This document shows, piece after piece, positions 32,793-42,538 of a stretch of 64,000 nt of DNA. Both the position numbers and the translations under genes were made by a program. Below the pieces are notes generated by a model. That model was not told the origin of the DNA, ran no database searches, and saw nothing but the letters and a program-made list of their open reading frames with translations. Positions within the stretch are counted from its first letter, which is position 1. The number at the start of each line of letters is the position of its first letter. Source of the DNA: Candidatus Borkfalkia avistercoris (GTDB lineage: Bacteria > Bacillota > Clostridia > Christensenellales > Borkfalkiaceae); NCBI GenBank assembly GCA_019115995.1, contig DXCL01000046.1:1-64000 (forward strand), read 5' to 3'.

Positions 32793-33734
32793 ATGAAAAA
32801 ATCAATTTTAAGAGCGGCGTCACTGTTTCTTTCGATCGCTCTGACGGCAACGTTCGGCTTTTTGACCTATTTTATCATCGCAAGTTCACTCGAAAAGGGA
32901 AATTCGATCGAATCCCCCCTTCCCGAGGAAGACAACATTCACGATAACGGCGGCGTTTCGGAAGATTTGCCCGAAGCGCCCGAAACGGGCGGAAACGGCG
33001 GCGGGTCAACCCCGCCCGAAGCTCTGCCGCCCGAAGAGAACGGAGAGGGTATCGAAGAAGATGCACCGGCAGACGAAGACGAAGAAAAAAAGCACGGCAG
33101 CCAATACATCCGAGCAAAAACGAGCGGGCTGAACGTGCGCAGCGGCCCCGGAACGAATTATACGTCCCTCGGGTCTCTGGACAAAAACGACATGCTCATT
33201 TACAAGGGTAAAACAGGCAGCTGGTACATCACGGAATTCCGCAGCAAAACCGCCTATGTAAGCGCCGGCAACGCGTATACCGAGCTCTATGAAATGGAGC
33301 ACGAGATCGACGAGAAGATCGAAAGAGTCATCGAAGAAGGATATAAACTTCTCGGGCACCCCTACGTTTACGGCGCGGTGCGACTGCACGACGGCAAAGG
33401 CAATTTCCTTAAAAATTTCGACGCCGCCAAATACGATTGCTCTTCCCTGATGCAGTACATCTACTATTACGGCGCTGACGTCATTTTAGACGTTACCACC
33501 CGCACGCAGGTCGTACAGGGCAAACACGTTGCCAGGAGCGATTTAAAGCGCGGAGATCTCATGTTCTTCACGAATTCTTCCCGATACAATAAGACGGGCG
33601 TGGAGCGCATCGGGCACGTGGCGCTGTATCTCGGCGACAATTATATCCTGCACACCGCGACCGACCACGCCGTGATAGAACCCATCTCAACGCAGCGCTG
33701 GAACTATTACATCGAATCCCGCAGGGTCGCCTGA
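32793..33734 (+). CDS. Secreted SH3b-NlpC/P60 cell-wall hydrolase
   Basis: A 313-residue protein with a signal anchor (about 5-30), a long acidic Pro/Glu/Gly linker (about 40-105), an SH3b domain (about 108-170, LNVRSGPGTNYTSLGSL) and an NlpC/P60 peptidase domain (about 185-313). The catalytic Cys (YDCSSLM), first His (IGHVALY) and a second His in the C-terminal part are present. It should cut peptide bonds in peptidoglycan. GGAGGTAG precedes the ATG at 32793. It is a single-gene unit. Confidence 0.92.
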   Translation: MKKSILRAASLFLSIALTATFGFLTYFIIASSLEKGNSIESPLPEEDNIHDNGGVSEDLPEAPETGGNGGGSTPPEALPPEENGEGIEEDAPADEDEEKKHGSQYIRAKTSGLNVRSGPGTNYTSLGSLDKNDMLIYKGKTGSWYITEFRSKTAYVSAGNAYTELYEMEHEIDEKIERVIEEGYKLLGHPYVYGAVRLHDGKGNFLKNFDAAKYDCSSLMQYIYYYGADVILDVTTRTQVVQGKHVARSDLKRGDLMFFTNSSRYNKTGVERIGHVALYLGDNYILHTATDHAVIEPISTQRWNYYIESRRVA

Positions 33735-33833
33735 CCGTTTGGCGGCATTCCGCATAAGGCGGCACCATGCCTGCAAAGCGGGCGATACGCAGCGCATGCG
33801 AAATAGAGCCTGCAAAAAGTTTTGCCCGTAAAA

Positions 33834-33867
33834 ACGCGCCCGTGCCGATAAATCGGCACGGGCGCGT
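33834..33867 (-). terminator. Terminator of the HD-hydrolase operon
   Basis: A 16-bp stem (33834-33849 with 33852-33867) is followed on the minus strand by TTTTTA. Confidence 0.9.
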
Positions 33868-33884
33868 AAGCTTTACCCAATCGA

Positions 33885-34556
33885 TCACAGCAGGCGCACG
33901 TCGTTGATGATGAGCACAAATTTTCTCCCCAAAAAATCCGCCGCGCGGCGGCACAGCTGCATTCTTCCGAAGTAGATCTCGAAATAATCCATAACGGGGC
34001 ACTTATCCGTATCAATAACGATATTCAGAATGATCTCCCCCGTTTGCTGATCGACATATACGGCGGATTTTTCCGCTGCGAGATTCACGCGGTCGTGTAT
34101 ATTCAGGCTTTCCGTATTCATACGGGTGGTATTGGCTCGAACGCGGCTCTTATGCACGTCCGCCTTGTCTGCCAAGATCAGAGCGGAGGTTATGTCGCTC
34201 ACGGGAAGCCCCTCGTGCTCGTCGTGATTGCCGATCGCCATCATCACGTCGGCGGCGTCCATATAAGACATCCCCATGCGCGTCAGTATCTTATATGCGA
34301 GGATCGCGCCGCTCTGCGCGTGATTGTCTCTGTTGATGCTGTTGCCGATGTCGTGAAGGTATCCTGCGATCTTTGCGAGTTCCACCCTGTGCTCGTCCGC
34401 TCCGATGCCCCGCAATATCTCGCCCGCCCAGTTGCTCACGATGCTCGAATGGCGCACCGAGTGCTCGGTAAAACCGAGCGCCTCGATCTGATTTTCCGCC
34501 ATATACATGATCGCCTTTACTTCTTCGTCTTTTTTGACATCTGCTACCGTAATCAA
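33885..34556 (-). CDS. HD-domain phosphohydrolase
   Basis: A 223-residue protein with an HD domain (about 30-150): a first His (RHSSIV), the HD pair (YLHDIGNS), a further His in GNHDEHEG and the aspartate in LILADKADV. The domain hydrolyses phosphate esters of nucleotides or cyclic nucleotides. The C-terminal 60 residues form an extra beta-rich part. It starts three bases after the sugar kinase gene ends, so the two are co-translated. Its substrate is unknown. Confidence 0.88.
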   Translation of the reverse strand: MITVADVKKDEEVKAIMYMAENQIEALGFTEHSVRHSSIVSNWAGEILRGIGADEHRVELAKIAGYLHDIGNSINRDNHAQSGAILAYKILTRMGMSYMDAADVMMAIGNHDEHEGLPVSDITSALILADKADVHKSRVRANTTRMNTESLNIHDRVNLAAEKSAVYVDQQTGEIILNIVIDTDKCPVMDYFEIYFGRMQLCRRAADFLGRKFVLIINDVRLL

Positions 34557-34559
34557 AAT

Positions 34560-35486
34560 TTATTTAAACTCCTCTACCGTAAGGTTTGCGTAGATCTCGT
34601 CGTATTTCTCCTTCGTAAAGGATATCTGCCCGAAGGTCGTTACCGTCGCCGTGCCAGCCGCAACGCCCGCGCGGAGAATGTCAGGCAGATCAGCCCCCTG
34701 TTCGAGCAACATGCTCGCGGCCGCGAGCATGCCGTCTCCCGCGCCGACCGTAGAATTGACCGCCACGTTGATGCTGCGGCAGTAATAATTTTTCGAACCG
34801 TCCGTAATGATCGCGCCGCGCTTGCCGAGCGACAAAAGCACCCGTTTCGCGCCCTTATCGATCAGCGTCCTGCATCCCTTCAAAAGGTCTTCTCTGGAAC
34901 GGAATTCCTGTCCCAGCGTGTTCTGCAACTCATCTTTGTTCGGCTTGACGAGATCCATTCCCGCCTGCAACGCCGCCAGAAGTCTCGGGCCGTCGCAATC
35001 GGCGACCTTCAATTTTCCGTCCGGCACCGCATTGAACAGGCGGATATAATAATCGCTTTCGATGCCGCGGGGAAGGCTTCCGGAAATCACGACCACGTCG
35101 CTCCTCTTGCTGAGGTTGGCAACGAGGTCTACAAGCTCCGCCTGCTTGTTCTCCGCAATCGGCTCGCCCACGTCGTTGACTTCCGTGAGCATAGACTTGT
35201 TGTCGATAAATTTATAATTTTCTCTGACCCGCCCGCGATTCCAGATAAATACGCTGGACACCCCTTCCCGGTCGAGCGCCTGTTCGAAGAGCGATCCGTT
35301 TTCGTTGTACATGAATCCCGTTGCGTGGCTCTGCCCGCGCAGCCGCGCCACCCCTATGGCAACGTTCAGCGCCTTACCCGTAAAACTGAGCGTCTTGTTT
35401 TTAACGTGGTTGAGCTTTCCGACATTCAACGCATCGACCTCAATGGTGACGTCTGTGCAGGGATTGAGACATACTGTAAGGATCAT
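34560..35486 (-). CDS. 1-phosphofructokinase-type PfkB kinase
   Basis: A 308-residue ribokinase-superfamily sugar kinase with the opening LTVCLNPCTDVTIEV of the FruK/LacC group, the GKALNVAIG loop, the KPNKDEL segment and the catalytic NSTVGAGDG motif. Members phosphorylate fructose-1-phosphate or tagatose-6-phosphate. No PTS permease is adjacent, so the substrate is uncertain. It is followed by an HD hydrolase gene and lies upstream of nothing else in its operon. Confidence 0.88.
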   Translation of the reverse strand: MILTVCLNPCTDVTIEVDALNVGKLNHVKNKTLSFTGKALNVAIGVARLRGQSHATGFMYNENGSLFEQALDREGVSSVFIWNRGRVRENYKFIDNKSMLTEVNDVGEPIAENKQAELVDLVANLSKRSDVVVISGSLPRGIESDYYIRLFNAVPDGKLKVADCDGPRLLAALQAGMDLVKPNKDELQNTLGQEFRSREDLLKGCRTLIDKGAKRVLLSLGKRGAIITDGSKNYYCRSINVAVNSTVGAGDGMLAAASMLLEQGADLPDILRAGVAAGTATVTTFGQISFTKEKYDEIYANLTVEEFK

Positions 35487-35662
35487 TTTCGTATCACTCC
35501 GTTTTAGTATAGACTAAAAAGTTTTTTTCATACCGCGCGCCGCACGCGATCGCGGCGGGCGCTTCGCTTTCTCTATTTATTATATTACACATTTCGGATT
35601 ATTTCAAGACTAATTTGGAAATTTTTTCACATTTTTTTTGGAAATTTTGCAAAAAAGAGTCC

Positions 35663-35693
35663 AAAAAAGGGAGCCGATCCGAAATCAGCTCCC
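35663..35693 (-). terminator. Terminator of pfkA
   Basis: GGGAGC and GCTCCC enclose a short inner stem and TTTTTT follows on the minus strand. Confidence 0.82.
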
Positions 35694-35710
35694 CCAATCA
35701 TTCAAAACCG

Positions 35711-36673
35711 TTACATGGAAATCATTTGCAGCGTTTCATAAAGCTCGTAATTGAACTTCTTTTTCATGCTGACCGCCTCGATGATGTCGAGGTCGATGAT
35801 CTCGTTTTTGTGAATGCCGACGACGCGGTTGCCGATGCCGTCTTTGAGCAGGCGCACCGCCTTGTTGCCGAACTGTGCCGCGAGCATTCTGTCTGCCATC
35901 GACGGCGAGCCGCCGCGCTGCACGTGGCCGATCGTGGTACCGCGCACCGAATAAGTCGTCATAGACTGCAATTTTTTGGAAAACTCTTCGCTCGTGGAAA
36001 CGCCTTCCGCCAAAATAATGATGTTGGAATGCTTCCCGTTCGCGCGGCTGCGGTTGATGCGCAGAACGATGTCTTCCATATCGTAAGAGATCTCCGGAAC
36101 GACGATGATCTCCGCGCCGCTGGCGATGCCGGAATAGAGCGCGATATCTCCGCAGCGCCTGCCCATGACCTCCACCACACTGATGCGCTCGTGCGAAGTC
36201 ATTGTGTCGCGAAGCTTATTGATGATGTCGAGACAGGTGTTTACCGCCGTGTCGAACCCGAGCGTATAATCGGTATATTCGAGGTCGTTGTCGATGGTGC
36301 CGGGGATCCCGATGGTCGGAATGCCGTAATCCTCGCTGAGGCACTTCGCCCCCTTGAACGAACCGTCGCCGCCGATGACGACAAGCCCCTCTATGCCGCG
36401 GGCATTCAGCGTTTTGACCGCCTGCTTCTGCCCCTCCACCGTATACATTTCCACGCACCTCGCCGTCCTGAGCATGGTGCCGCCGCGCTGCACGATGTCG
36501 GAAACGCTGCGCATGCCCATCTCGACCATATCGTCATTGATGAGTCCGGCATATCCCTGATGGATCCCGAACACCTCCATGCCGAAATATTTAGCCGTCC
36601 TGACGACCGCCCTGATGCAGGCATTCATTCCGGGCGCGTCTCCGCCGCTCGTCAAAACACCGATTCTCTTCAT
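35711..36673 (-). CDS. pfkA: ATP-dependent 6-phosphofructokinase
   Basis: PfkA makes fructose-1,6-bisphosphate in glycolysis. The 320-residue protein starts at 36673 (GGAGGAGAT before ATG) with GVLTSGGDAPGMNA, then has GGDGS, the catalytic TIDND and the substrate-binding MGRRCGDIA and PSMADRMLA regions. The length is that of bacterial ATP-type enzymes, and the glycine in GGDGS fits ATP rather than pyrophosphate use. TATAAT at 36736-36741 is a likely -10 box. It follows dnaE, an order conserved in many Clostridia. Confidence 0.96.
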   Translation of the reverse strand: MKRIGVLTSGGDAPGMNACIRAVVRTAKYFGMEVFGIHQGYAGLINDDMVEMGMRSVSDIVQRGGTMLRTARCVEMYTVEGQKQAVKTLNARGIEGLVVIGGDGSFKGAKCLSEDYGIPTIGIPGTIDNDLEYTDYTLGFDTAVNTCLDIINKLRDTMTSHERISVVEVMGRRCGDIALYSGIASGAEIIVVPEISYDMEDIVLRINRSRANGKHSNIIILAEGVSTSEEFSKKLQSMTTYSVRGTTIGHVQRGGSPSMADRMLAAQFGNKAVRLLKDGIGNRVVGIHKNEIIDLDIIEAVSMKKKFNYELYETLQMISM

Positions 36674-36827
36674 AACTATCTCCTCCAAACGGAGCGAAAA
36701 ACCGCCCCGGTAAAAATTTGACCGACTGCTCCCTTATTATACCAAATCCGCCTTAAAAACAAAAGTATTTTCATATAGTCGGGGAAATTTTTAGCGAAAC
36801 GTTCATTTTTTGCAAAAAACCGCGATT

Positions 36828-39800
36828 TTATACCATTACGATGTCCTTTTCGTCGAGGTACAGGAACAATTCCTCGCGCAGGCCGCGGCAGTCGTTCACA
36901 CCCGTCATCTTATAGCGCTCCGCACCCCGCTTGATCTTGACCGTCGTATGCCCTTCCGCGTAATGGGAAAAGAGCGCGATAAGATCTTCGAACTCCTCGT
37001 CGGAAAGCGCCGTCGCGTTCAGCCACAGCGCATGTTCCGCGGCCCTCGCGGGCTTTGCCGCCGGCGCCGCGGCAGCCGGCGCGGAAGATTCTGCGCTCCC
37101 GTCGTATTCCTTCATCGTATCGAGAATGATGACGGGCGCCTTTTCGCTGTCGAGCTGCATCTTTCCGGTAAGGTACACGATCTTGTCCGCCGCAACGACG
37201 TGTTTGATACGCTCGTATACCGACGGAAAAGCGACGCATTCAATGCTCCCGTACAGATCTTCCACCGAGATGAACGCCATGGGCGAGCCGGAGCGGGTCA
37301 TGATCTTTTTGAAGGTGCCGATAATGCCGCCCATCGTAACAGGCGCGCCGTCGGTGAGCTCGGGGTATGCCCTGTGCCCCTCCTCGTCCTCCTCAAAGTT
37401 CTGCATTTTCATGCAGGAAAAGGAGCAGTCTTTGAATGCGTGCATATACCCTTCGAACGGGTGTCCGCTGACGTATACGCCCAGCACCGCCTTTTCGCGG
37501 GCGAGCTTGTCGTTGTTTTCGAGCTCGGGGATGTTGGGATAGGAGATGTCCGTCACGTCCTCCTCGATGATGTCGCCGAACAGGCTCATCTGCATGCTCG
37601 ATTTTTGTTTGTTGATCTTATTCGCCCTGTCGAGCACGCTCTCGTAGACGGCGAGAAGCTGCGAACGGCGCACGCCGAAGCAGTCGAAGGCGCCCGCAGA
37701 GATAAGCCCTTCCAACATGCGCTTGTTCAGAAGCGGCGCACAGCGGAAAACGAAGTCCGGAAAGTTCTTGAACTCCCCGTGCTCGTTGCGCTCCTCGATG
37801 ATCTTCTCCGTCGCGCCCACTCCCACGCCCTTCAAAGCGCTCAGCCCGAAGCGCACCGCGTCTCCCTGCACGGAAAAGTAAGGCTTGCTTTTATTCACGT
37901 CCGGCTGCAAAACGGGAATATTTTTTTCTTTCAGATAAACGGTATATTTTGTGATCTCCTCAATTTTTTCGATGCGGTTATTGAGGATCGCCGCCATAAA
38001 TTCCTTCGGATAAAAGCGCTTCAAATACGCCGTGCGGTACGCGAGCACCGCGTAGCAGGTGGCGTGCGCCTTATTGAAGGCGTAGCTCGCAAAGCTCTCC
38101 ATATCGCCGAACACCTTTTCGGCGACCTCTTTGGGCACGCCGCGGCTCACGGCGCCCTCTATGTTGCCGCCCTGGTCGATGTTTCCGGAAATAAATTTTT
38201 CCTTTTGCGCCATCAGCTCGGCCTTGTTCTTTTTACCCATCGCGCGGCGCACGAGGTCGGCCTGCCCGAGCGAAAATCCCGCAAGATCCTGGAAGATCTG
38301 CATGACCTGCTCCTGATAAATGATAACGCCGTACGTAACCTTTAAGATATGTTCGAGAAGCGGCGTATCGTACTTTACCTTGGAGGGATTCAGCTTGTTC
38401 TCGATATAGGTAGGGATATACGCCATCGGCCCCGGGCGGTAGAGCGCGACGCCCGCGATGATGTCTTCCAGACAGTCGGGTTTGAGGTCTTTCATAAAGC
38501 GCTTCATGCCGCCCTGTTCGAGCTGGAACACGGCGTCGGTATCTCCTTCGGAGATGAGCGCGTATGCCTCGGGGTTGTTATAGCCGAGCGCGTTGAAATC
38601 TATCTCCACGCCCGTATCTTCGAGGATATAATCGCAAGCCTTTTTGATATCCGTAAGGGTCGTAAGCGCGAGGAAGTCCATTTTCAGCATGCCGATGGAC
38701 TCCACTTCTTTCATGTCGAACTGGGTGGTGATGTCTTCGCCGTTGCGCGAGAGCGGCACCGCCTCGGCGATGGGCTTGCGGCATATGACCACGCCCGCCG
38801 CGTGCATGGAGGTATTGCGCGGCATGCCTTCCAGCCTGAGAGACATGTCTATGACGCGCCGCAGCGTTTCGTCCGTTTCATAGAGCTCTATAAACTCGTT
38901 GTTGCGCTTTTTCTCCTGCTCTTCGAGCGTCTTGCGTATGTCGTCTTTTTTCTCCTCGGGAACAGACGGGTCTTCCAGCTTTTGCCGAAGCCCGGGGATC
39001 TTGCGCCCCAAAAGCTCGGATATGGTAGACTTTCCGTCCATGATCTTCGTAACGCGATCTGTTTCGGAATATGGCACGCGCAGTACTCTGCCAACGTCCT
39101 TTATCGCCGCTTTCGAAGCCAAAGTACCGAACGTTACGATCTGCGCCACGTTTTCGGGATGATATTTGTTGCGTACGTATTCGATGACCTCCGGGCGGCG
39201 CTCGTTACAAAAGTCAACGTCGAAGTCGGGCATGGTAACGCGGTCGGGGTTGAGAAAACGCTCGAAGAACAGGTCGTATTTGAGCGGGTCGATGTCCGTG
39301 ATCCCGACGGCGTAGGCGACGATGCTCGCCGCGCCGCTTCCCCTCCCAGGCCCCACGGGAATGCCGTGCGCCTTCGACCACTGGATAAAGTCCATGACGA
39401 TGAGGTAATATTCCGCAAAGCCCATGCCGAGGATGATGCCCAGCTCGTAGTCCGCCCTCTTTTTCACGGCCTCCGTGATCTCGCCGTACCTCTTTTTGAG
39501 TCCCTCCCAGGTAAGCTTCGTGAGGTAGTCTTTGGGGTCGGAGCCGTCTTCGGGCGTATACCCGGGGATCAGCGACTTATCCTTGATCGGGTCGCCGTTG
39601 TCTTTCAGGTCAAAGCAGGGCTCCTCCGCGCACTTGTTCGCGATCACCACGGTGTTGGAGATCGCCTCGGGCACATAGGAAAAGAGCGCCTCCATTTCTT
39701 CGGGCGTCTTGAAGTAAAACTCCTGCGAGCCGAATTTCATGCGCTTCGGATCGTCTATCGTGCGCTTCATCTGAATGCACATCAGCACGTCCTGCATTTC

Positions 39801-40433
39801 CCAGTCTTCCTTGCGGATATAGTGCACGTCGTTGGTGGCAACGGGCTGAATATCCAGCTCTTTCGCGAGTTGCAGCAAGAGGGGCAGAACGCGGCGCTGC
39901 TCTTCCAGACCGTGATCCTGTATCTCGATATAAAAATCGTCTCCGAATATCTCTTTCAGTTCGAGCGCCGTCTTTTTCGCGCCCTCGTAATCCCCTTTCA
40001 GAAGCAGCTTCGGAATGCGCCCCGCAAGGCAGGCGGAAAGGCAAACAAGCCCCTCGCTGTGCTCTCTGAGCGTCTTGTAATCTATCCTCGGCTTATAATA
40101 AAATCCATCCACATAGGCGATGGAATCGAGTTTTACGAGGTTTTTATATCCATTTTTGTTCTTTGCGAGCAGGATCAGATGCTCGAAGTCGCCCGAACTG
40201 TCTTTCACGGTAAGATCCTGCGTCATATACATTTCGCAGCCGATGATCGCCTGAATGTTGTTCTTTTTGCACAGCTCGGCAAAATAGAGCGTCGCATACA
40301 TGTTGCCGTGATCGGTGATCGCGAGCGCCTTCACGTTGTTTTTGACGCAGTGCTCCACAAGGTCGTCAACCTTGCACGCGCCGTCGAGCAAGCTGTATTC
40401 GGTATGAAGATGTAAATGTACGAATTCCGCCAT
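36828..40433 (-). CDS. dnaE: DNA polymerase III subunit alpha
   Basis: A 1201-residue DnaE-type replicative polymerase subunit. Order of domains: PHP domain (1-275, HLHTEYSLLDGA), polymerase palm with the catalytic aspartates (PDFDVDFC), fingers and the beta-clamp-binding region (YGVIIYQEQVMQI, HKAHATCYAVLAY), tandem HhH and an OB fold (about 990-1090), then a short C-terminal domain. An Ala-rich linker near 1130 precedes the end. AAAGGG precedes the ATG. It is the DnaE1 type and may act beside PolC, which is not in the window. Confidence 0.97.
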   Translation of the reverse strand: MAEFVHLHLHTEYSLLDGACKVDDLVEHCVKNNVKALAITDHGNMYATLYFAELCKKNNIQAIIGCEMYMTQDLTVKDSSGDFEHLILLAKNKNGYKNLVKLDSIAYVDGFYYKPRIDYKTLREHSEGLVCLSACLAGRIPKLLLKGDYEGAKKTALELKEIFGDDFYIEIQDHGLEEQRRVLPLLLQLAKELDIQPVATNDVHYIRKEDWEMQDVLMCIQMKRTIDDPKRMKFGSQEFYFKTPEEMEALFSYVPEAISNTVVIANKCAEEPCFDLKDNGDPIKDKSLIPGYTPEDGSDPKDYLTKLTWEGLKKRYGEITEAVKKRADYELGIILGMGFAEYYLIVMDFIQWSKAHGIPVGPGRGSGAASIVAYAVGITDIDPLKYDLFFERFLNPDRVTMPDFDVDFCNERRPEVIEYVRNKYHPENVAQIVTFGTLASKAAIKDVGRVLRVPYSETDRVTKIMDGKSTISELLGRKIPGLRQKLEDPSVPEEKKDDIRKTLEEQEKKRNNEFIELYETDETLRRVIDMSLRLEGMPRNTSMHAAGVVICRKPIAEAVPLSRNGEDITTQFDMKEVESIGMLKMDFLALTTLTDIKKACDYILEDTGVEIDFNALGYNNPEAYALISEGDTDAVFQLEQGGMKRFMKDLKPDCLEDIIAGVALYRPGPMAYIPTYIENKLNPSKVKYDTPLLEHILKVTYGVIIYQEQVMQIFQDLAGFSLGQADLVRRAMGKKNKAELMAQKEKFISGNIDQGGNIEGAVSRGVPKEVAEKVFGDMESFASYAFNKAHATCYAVLAYRTAYLKRFYPKEFMAAILNNRIEKIEEITKYTVYLKEKNIPVLQPDVNKSKPYFSVQGDAVRFGLSALKGVGVGATEKIIEERNEHGEFKNFPDFVFRCAPLLNKRMLEGLISAGAFDCFGVRRSQLLAVYESVLDRANKINKQKSSMQMSLFGDIIEEDVTDISYPNIPELENNDKLAREKAVLGVYVSGHPFEGYMHAFKDCSFSCMKMQNFEEDEEGHRAYPELTDGAPVTMGGIIGTFKKIMTRSGSPMAFISVEDLYGSIECVAFPSVYERIKHVVAADKIVYLTGKMQLDSEKAPVIILDTMKEYDGSAESSAPAAAAPAAKPARAAEHALWLNATALSDEEFEDLIALFSHYAEGHTTVKIKRGAERYKMTGVNDCRGLREELFLYLDEKDIVMV

Positions 40434-40458
40434 GTTTATCCCTTTCTTTTTTCATAAA

Positions 40459-40478
40459 GGCGCGCCCGTCGGCGCGCC
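40459..40478 (-). terminator. Hairpin between the HPr-like gene and dnaE
   Basis: GGCGCGCC pairs with itself across four bases and a short T run follows on the minus strand. A second hairpin (about 40498-40524) lies just upstream. They may partly separate dnaE transcription from the whiA operon. Confidence 0.5.
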
Positions 40479-40542
40479 AAGCGTAAATAACGATCTCGAT
40501 CGCCCCCAAAAAGAGGGGCGCCCTTTGTGCGTTATACCGCGG

Positions 40543-40797
40543 TCAGCTCAGCTCCGAGATGAATTTCGCCACGCCCGACGCCGCGGCGCGGCTGTCCGCG
40601 CCCTCCGCCATGACCGTGTATTCGTCGCCCGCCACGAACTTCATGGAAACGAGCCCGATGATGCTCTTTGCGTTGGCGCGCTTGTCGCCGTTTTCGATGG
40701 TAACTTCGCTCTTGAATTTGCACGCCTCGAACACGATCCTCTGCGCGTCGTACGCGTTGTAAGAATCCTTCTTGTACACAAATTTAGCCCTGTTCAT
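40543..40797 (-). CDS. Crh-type HPr-like protein without the phosphorylatable histidine
   Basis: An 84-residue HPr-fold protein. The region of HPr that carries His15 and Arg17 reads SYNAYDAQR here, so it cannot accept phosphate from PTS enzyme I. The regulatory serine is kept (AKSIIGLVSM, Ser45, equal to Ser46 of HPr). Crh of Bacillus has the same pattern and is used only in catabolite control through HPr kinase, whose gene is 4 kb away. Its place directly after whiA also matches crh. Function as a co-regulator for a CcpA-like protein is inferred. Confidence 0.85.
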   Translation of the reverse strand: MNRAKFVYKKDSYNAYDAQRIVFEACKFKSEVTIENGDKRANAKSIIGLVSMKFVAGDEYTVMAEGADSRAAASGVAKFISELS

Positions 40798-40802
40798 TTT
40801 TT

Positions 40803-41759
40803 CTATTCCTCCCCGTCTAATTCTTCTGCAAGTTTAACAAGTTTCCTCAGCCTGTGATTCAGGCAGCTTTTGGATACGTTCAGCCTCTCCGCAAGTTCTT
40901 TCAGCGACGCCTCTTTATCCGCCAGCCGCGCGGCCGCCGTCTCGCGGAGCGAATCGTCGAGCTCGGAAAGCCCTACGAGCGCGTCGATGCGTTCGATCGC
41001 CCTTATCTGCCTGACGGAGGCGACCACGCTTTTGTCGTAGTTCTTTTGCAAACAGTTCGCCACGCGGTTGATGCGGTTTTTTTCGTCCTTTTTATCCGCG
41101 AGGCGGTTGAGCTTCTGCAAAGCCCCTTCCGCGCCCGCGAGATACAAAAAGTCGGAAATACTCTCCCTGCTTTTGAGGTAAACGACAAAGGAGCCCTTCC
41201 TCTCCACGCACCGCGCCAGGATCTCGTGCAGCGCCAGCAGGCGGCAGCAGTCGTCCGCCAGAAATTTATTGGAAAACACGATCTCCCAGTGATACCCCGA
41301 ACGGGTGTCTTCCAGTTTCGGAAGGGTGCAGCTGCCGCTCCCCAAAAACGCGCCCTTGATCCATGCGACCTCGCAGCAGGCGTTTTCCACCACATACTTG
41401 TCCATGTCGAGGCGGAATTCGAGGCTGTCTTCCCCCCGTTCGACGATGCCGAGCTGACCGAGGATATAGAGCGATTTATCGGAAAGACAGGAAAACACCA
41501 GCCTGTCGCGCCCGTTGCGCGCGTCCGTGGTCGCCTGTTCCACTTTGAGCTCCGCCCCGTACAGCTCCTCCAATATCCCGATAAAAAACGCCGCGACGTC
41601 TTCGCTCTCGGTCACAAATTCAAAGCCGTAATTTTCTCCCGAGCGGATCACGCTTCCCGTCGTGCGCAAAAAGGCGGAGAGCGCCGCCGTCTTGCAGCAT
41701 GCGTTTTCCAGTCCGTTTTTCATGATCTCGCGTTTGATCTCGCCCGTAAAATTATTCAT
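40803..41759 (-). CDS. whiA: WhiA cell-division/sporulation regulator
   Basis: The 318-residue protein has the two LAGLIDADG-like N-terminal repeats (about 20-210, AFLRTTGSV and IKGAFLGSGSCTLPK) and the C-terminal helix-turn-helix (about 255-310, SLKELAERLNVSKSCLNHRL). WhiA affects cell division and chromosome segregation in Firmicutes and sporulation in Actinobacteria. It is followed by the Crh-like gene after five bases. The usual upstream neighbours rapZ and yvcK are not found; a PHP gene precedes it instead. Confidence 0.95.
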   Translation of the reverse strand: MNNFTGEIKREIMKNGLENACCKTAALSAFLRTTGSVIRSGENYGFEFVTESEDVAAFFIGILEELYGAELKVEQATTDARNGRDRLVFSCLSDKSLYILGQLGIVERGEDSLEFRLDMDKYVVENACCEVAWIKGAFLGSGSCTLPKLEDTRSGYHWEIVFSNKFLADDCCRLLALHEILARCVERKGSFVVYLKSRESISDFLYLAGAEGALQKLNRLADKKDEKNRINRVANCLQKNYDKSVVASVRQIRAIERIDALVGLSELDDSLRETAAARLADKEASLKELAERLNVSKSCLNHRLRKLVKLAEELDGEE

Positions 41760-41761
41760 GG

Positions 41762-42538
41762 CTATAAACTCTTTTCCTTAAATTGCCTGAAACGGAAAGC
41801 AGGAGTCCTTCCGTCTATATTGTCTATCCTGTCGCGCGGCACCTCCACGCGGGAGAGCATGTCGTCCACGAGCTTCGTGTCGCCCACCCGGTCGGGCGAG
41901 TGCGCGTCGGAATCGATGATGAACCGGACGCCCGTCGAAACGACCTTTTCCAGCTGCTCGTCGGAAAGATGCACCTTTTTGGCGTTGAGCTCGATATACG
42001 TCCCGTTGTCCCGCGCCGCCTTCGCCACCTCCGCAACGTCACAAAAGCACAGAAAATTGAGGTGCGTTACCGCGTCGATCGGATATTTTTCGATGCTGTT
42101 GATATAGGCGCGCGTATTGTAGCGTATCAGGCTTTTGCTCCCTTCCTTTTTGATGAGCGTATAAAAGAAGTTCACGAAAAGCATGTTCCAGAAATCCTTG
42201 AACCGCGTGAACTTCACAAAGCGGTGTATGCCCATCAGAAAAACGTCGAAGTCCTTATAATCGTTGACGGTCATATCCGTCCGCCCGTTCTCGTCGCACA
42301 GATTCGCCTCCATGCCCACATATACCTTTACGCCCGTCTTTTCGGTAGCCTCGCGGCAGTCCTTGATGAGCTGCGGGACTTTTTTCCGCTTGATGCCGAA
42401 CGCCATCTGCTCGAATCCGTGATCGGTGATCGCGATCTCTTTCAGCCCCTTTTCCTTTGCGGAGAGCGCGTTGTCAAGCACCGTGCCCGATCCGTGGCTG
42501 TATATCGTATGCGTATGATAATCGCCCGTTAGCAACAT
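41762..42538 (-). CDS. PHP-domain metal-dependent phosphoesterase
   Basis: A 258-residue protein with PHP motifs: DYHTHTIYSHGSG at the start, ITDHGFE, GMEANL and the late DSDAHSPDRVG. Such proteins bind two or three metal ions and cleave phosphoesters; histidinol phosphatase and YcdX-like proteins belong here. It lies between murB (one-base junction) and whiA (two-base gap). A PHP gene next to murB is common in Clostridia but its substrate is not known. Confidence 0.9.
   Translation of the reverse strand: MLLTGDYHTHTIYSHGSGTVLDNALSAKEKGLKEIAITDHGFEQMAFGIKRKKVPQLIKDCREATEKTGVKVYVGMEANLCDENGRTDMTVNDYKDFDVFLMGIHRFVKFTRFKDFWNMLFVNFFYTLIKKEGSKSLIRYNTRAYINSIEKYPIDAVTHLNFLCFCDVAEVAKAARDNGTYIELNAKKVHLSDEQLEKVVSTGVRFIIDSDAHSPDRVGDTKLVDDMLSRVEVPRDRIDNIDGRTPAFRFRQFKEKSL

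Noticed and set aside
38349-40415. 688-codon open frame opposite dnaE
   Set aside because: It is antisense to a complete DnaE with clear motifs; high GC content leaves long open shadow frames. The same holds for frames opposite clpC, purB, uvrC and the FtsX permease.
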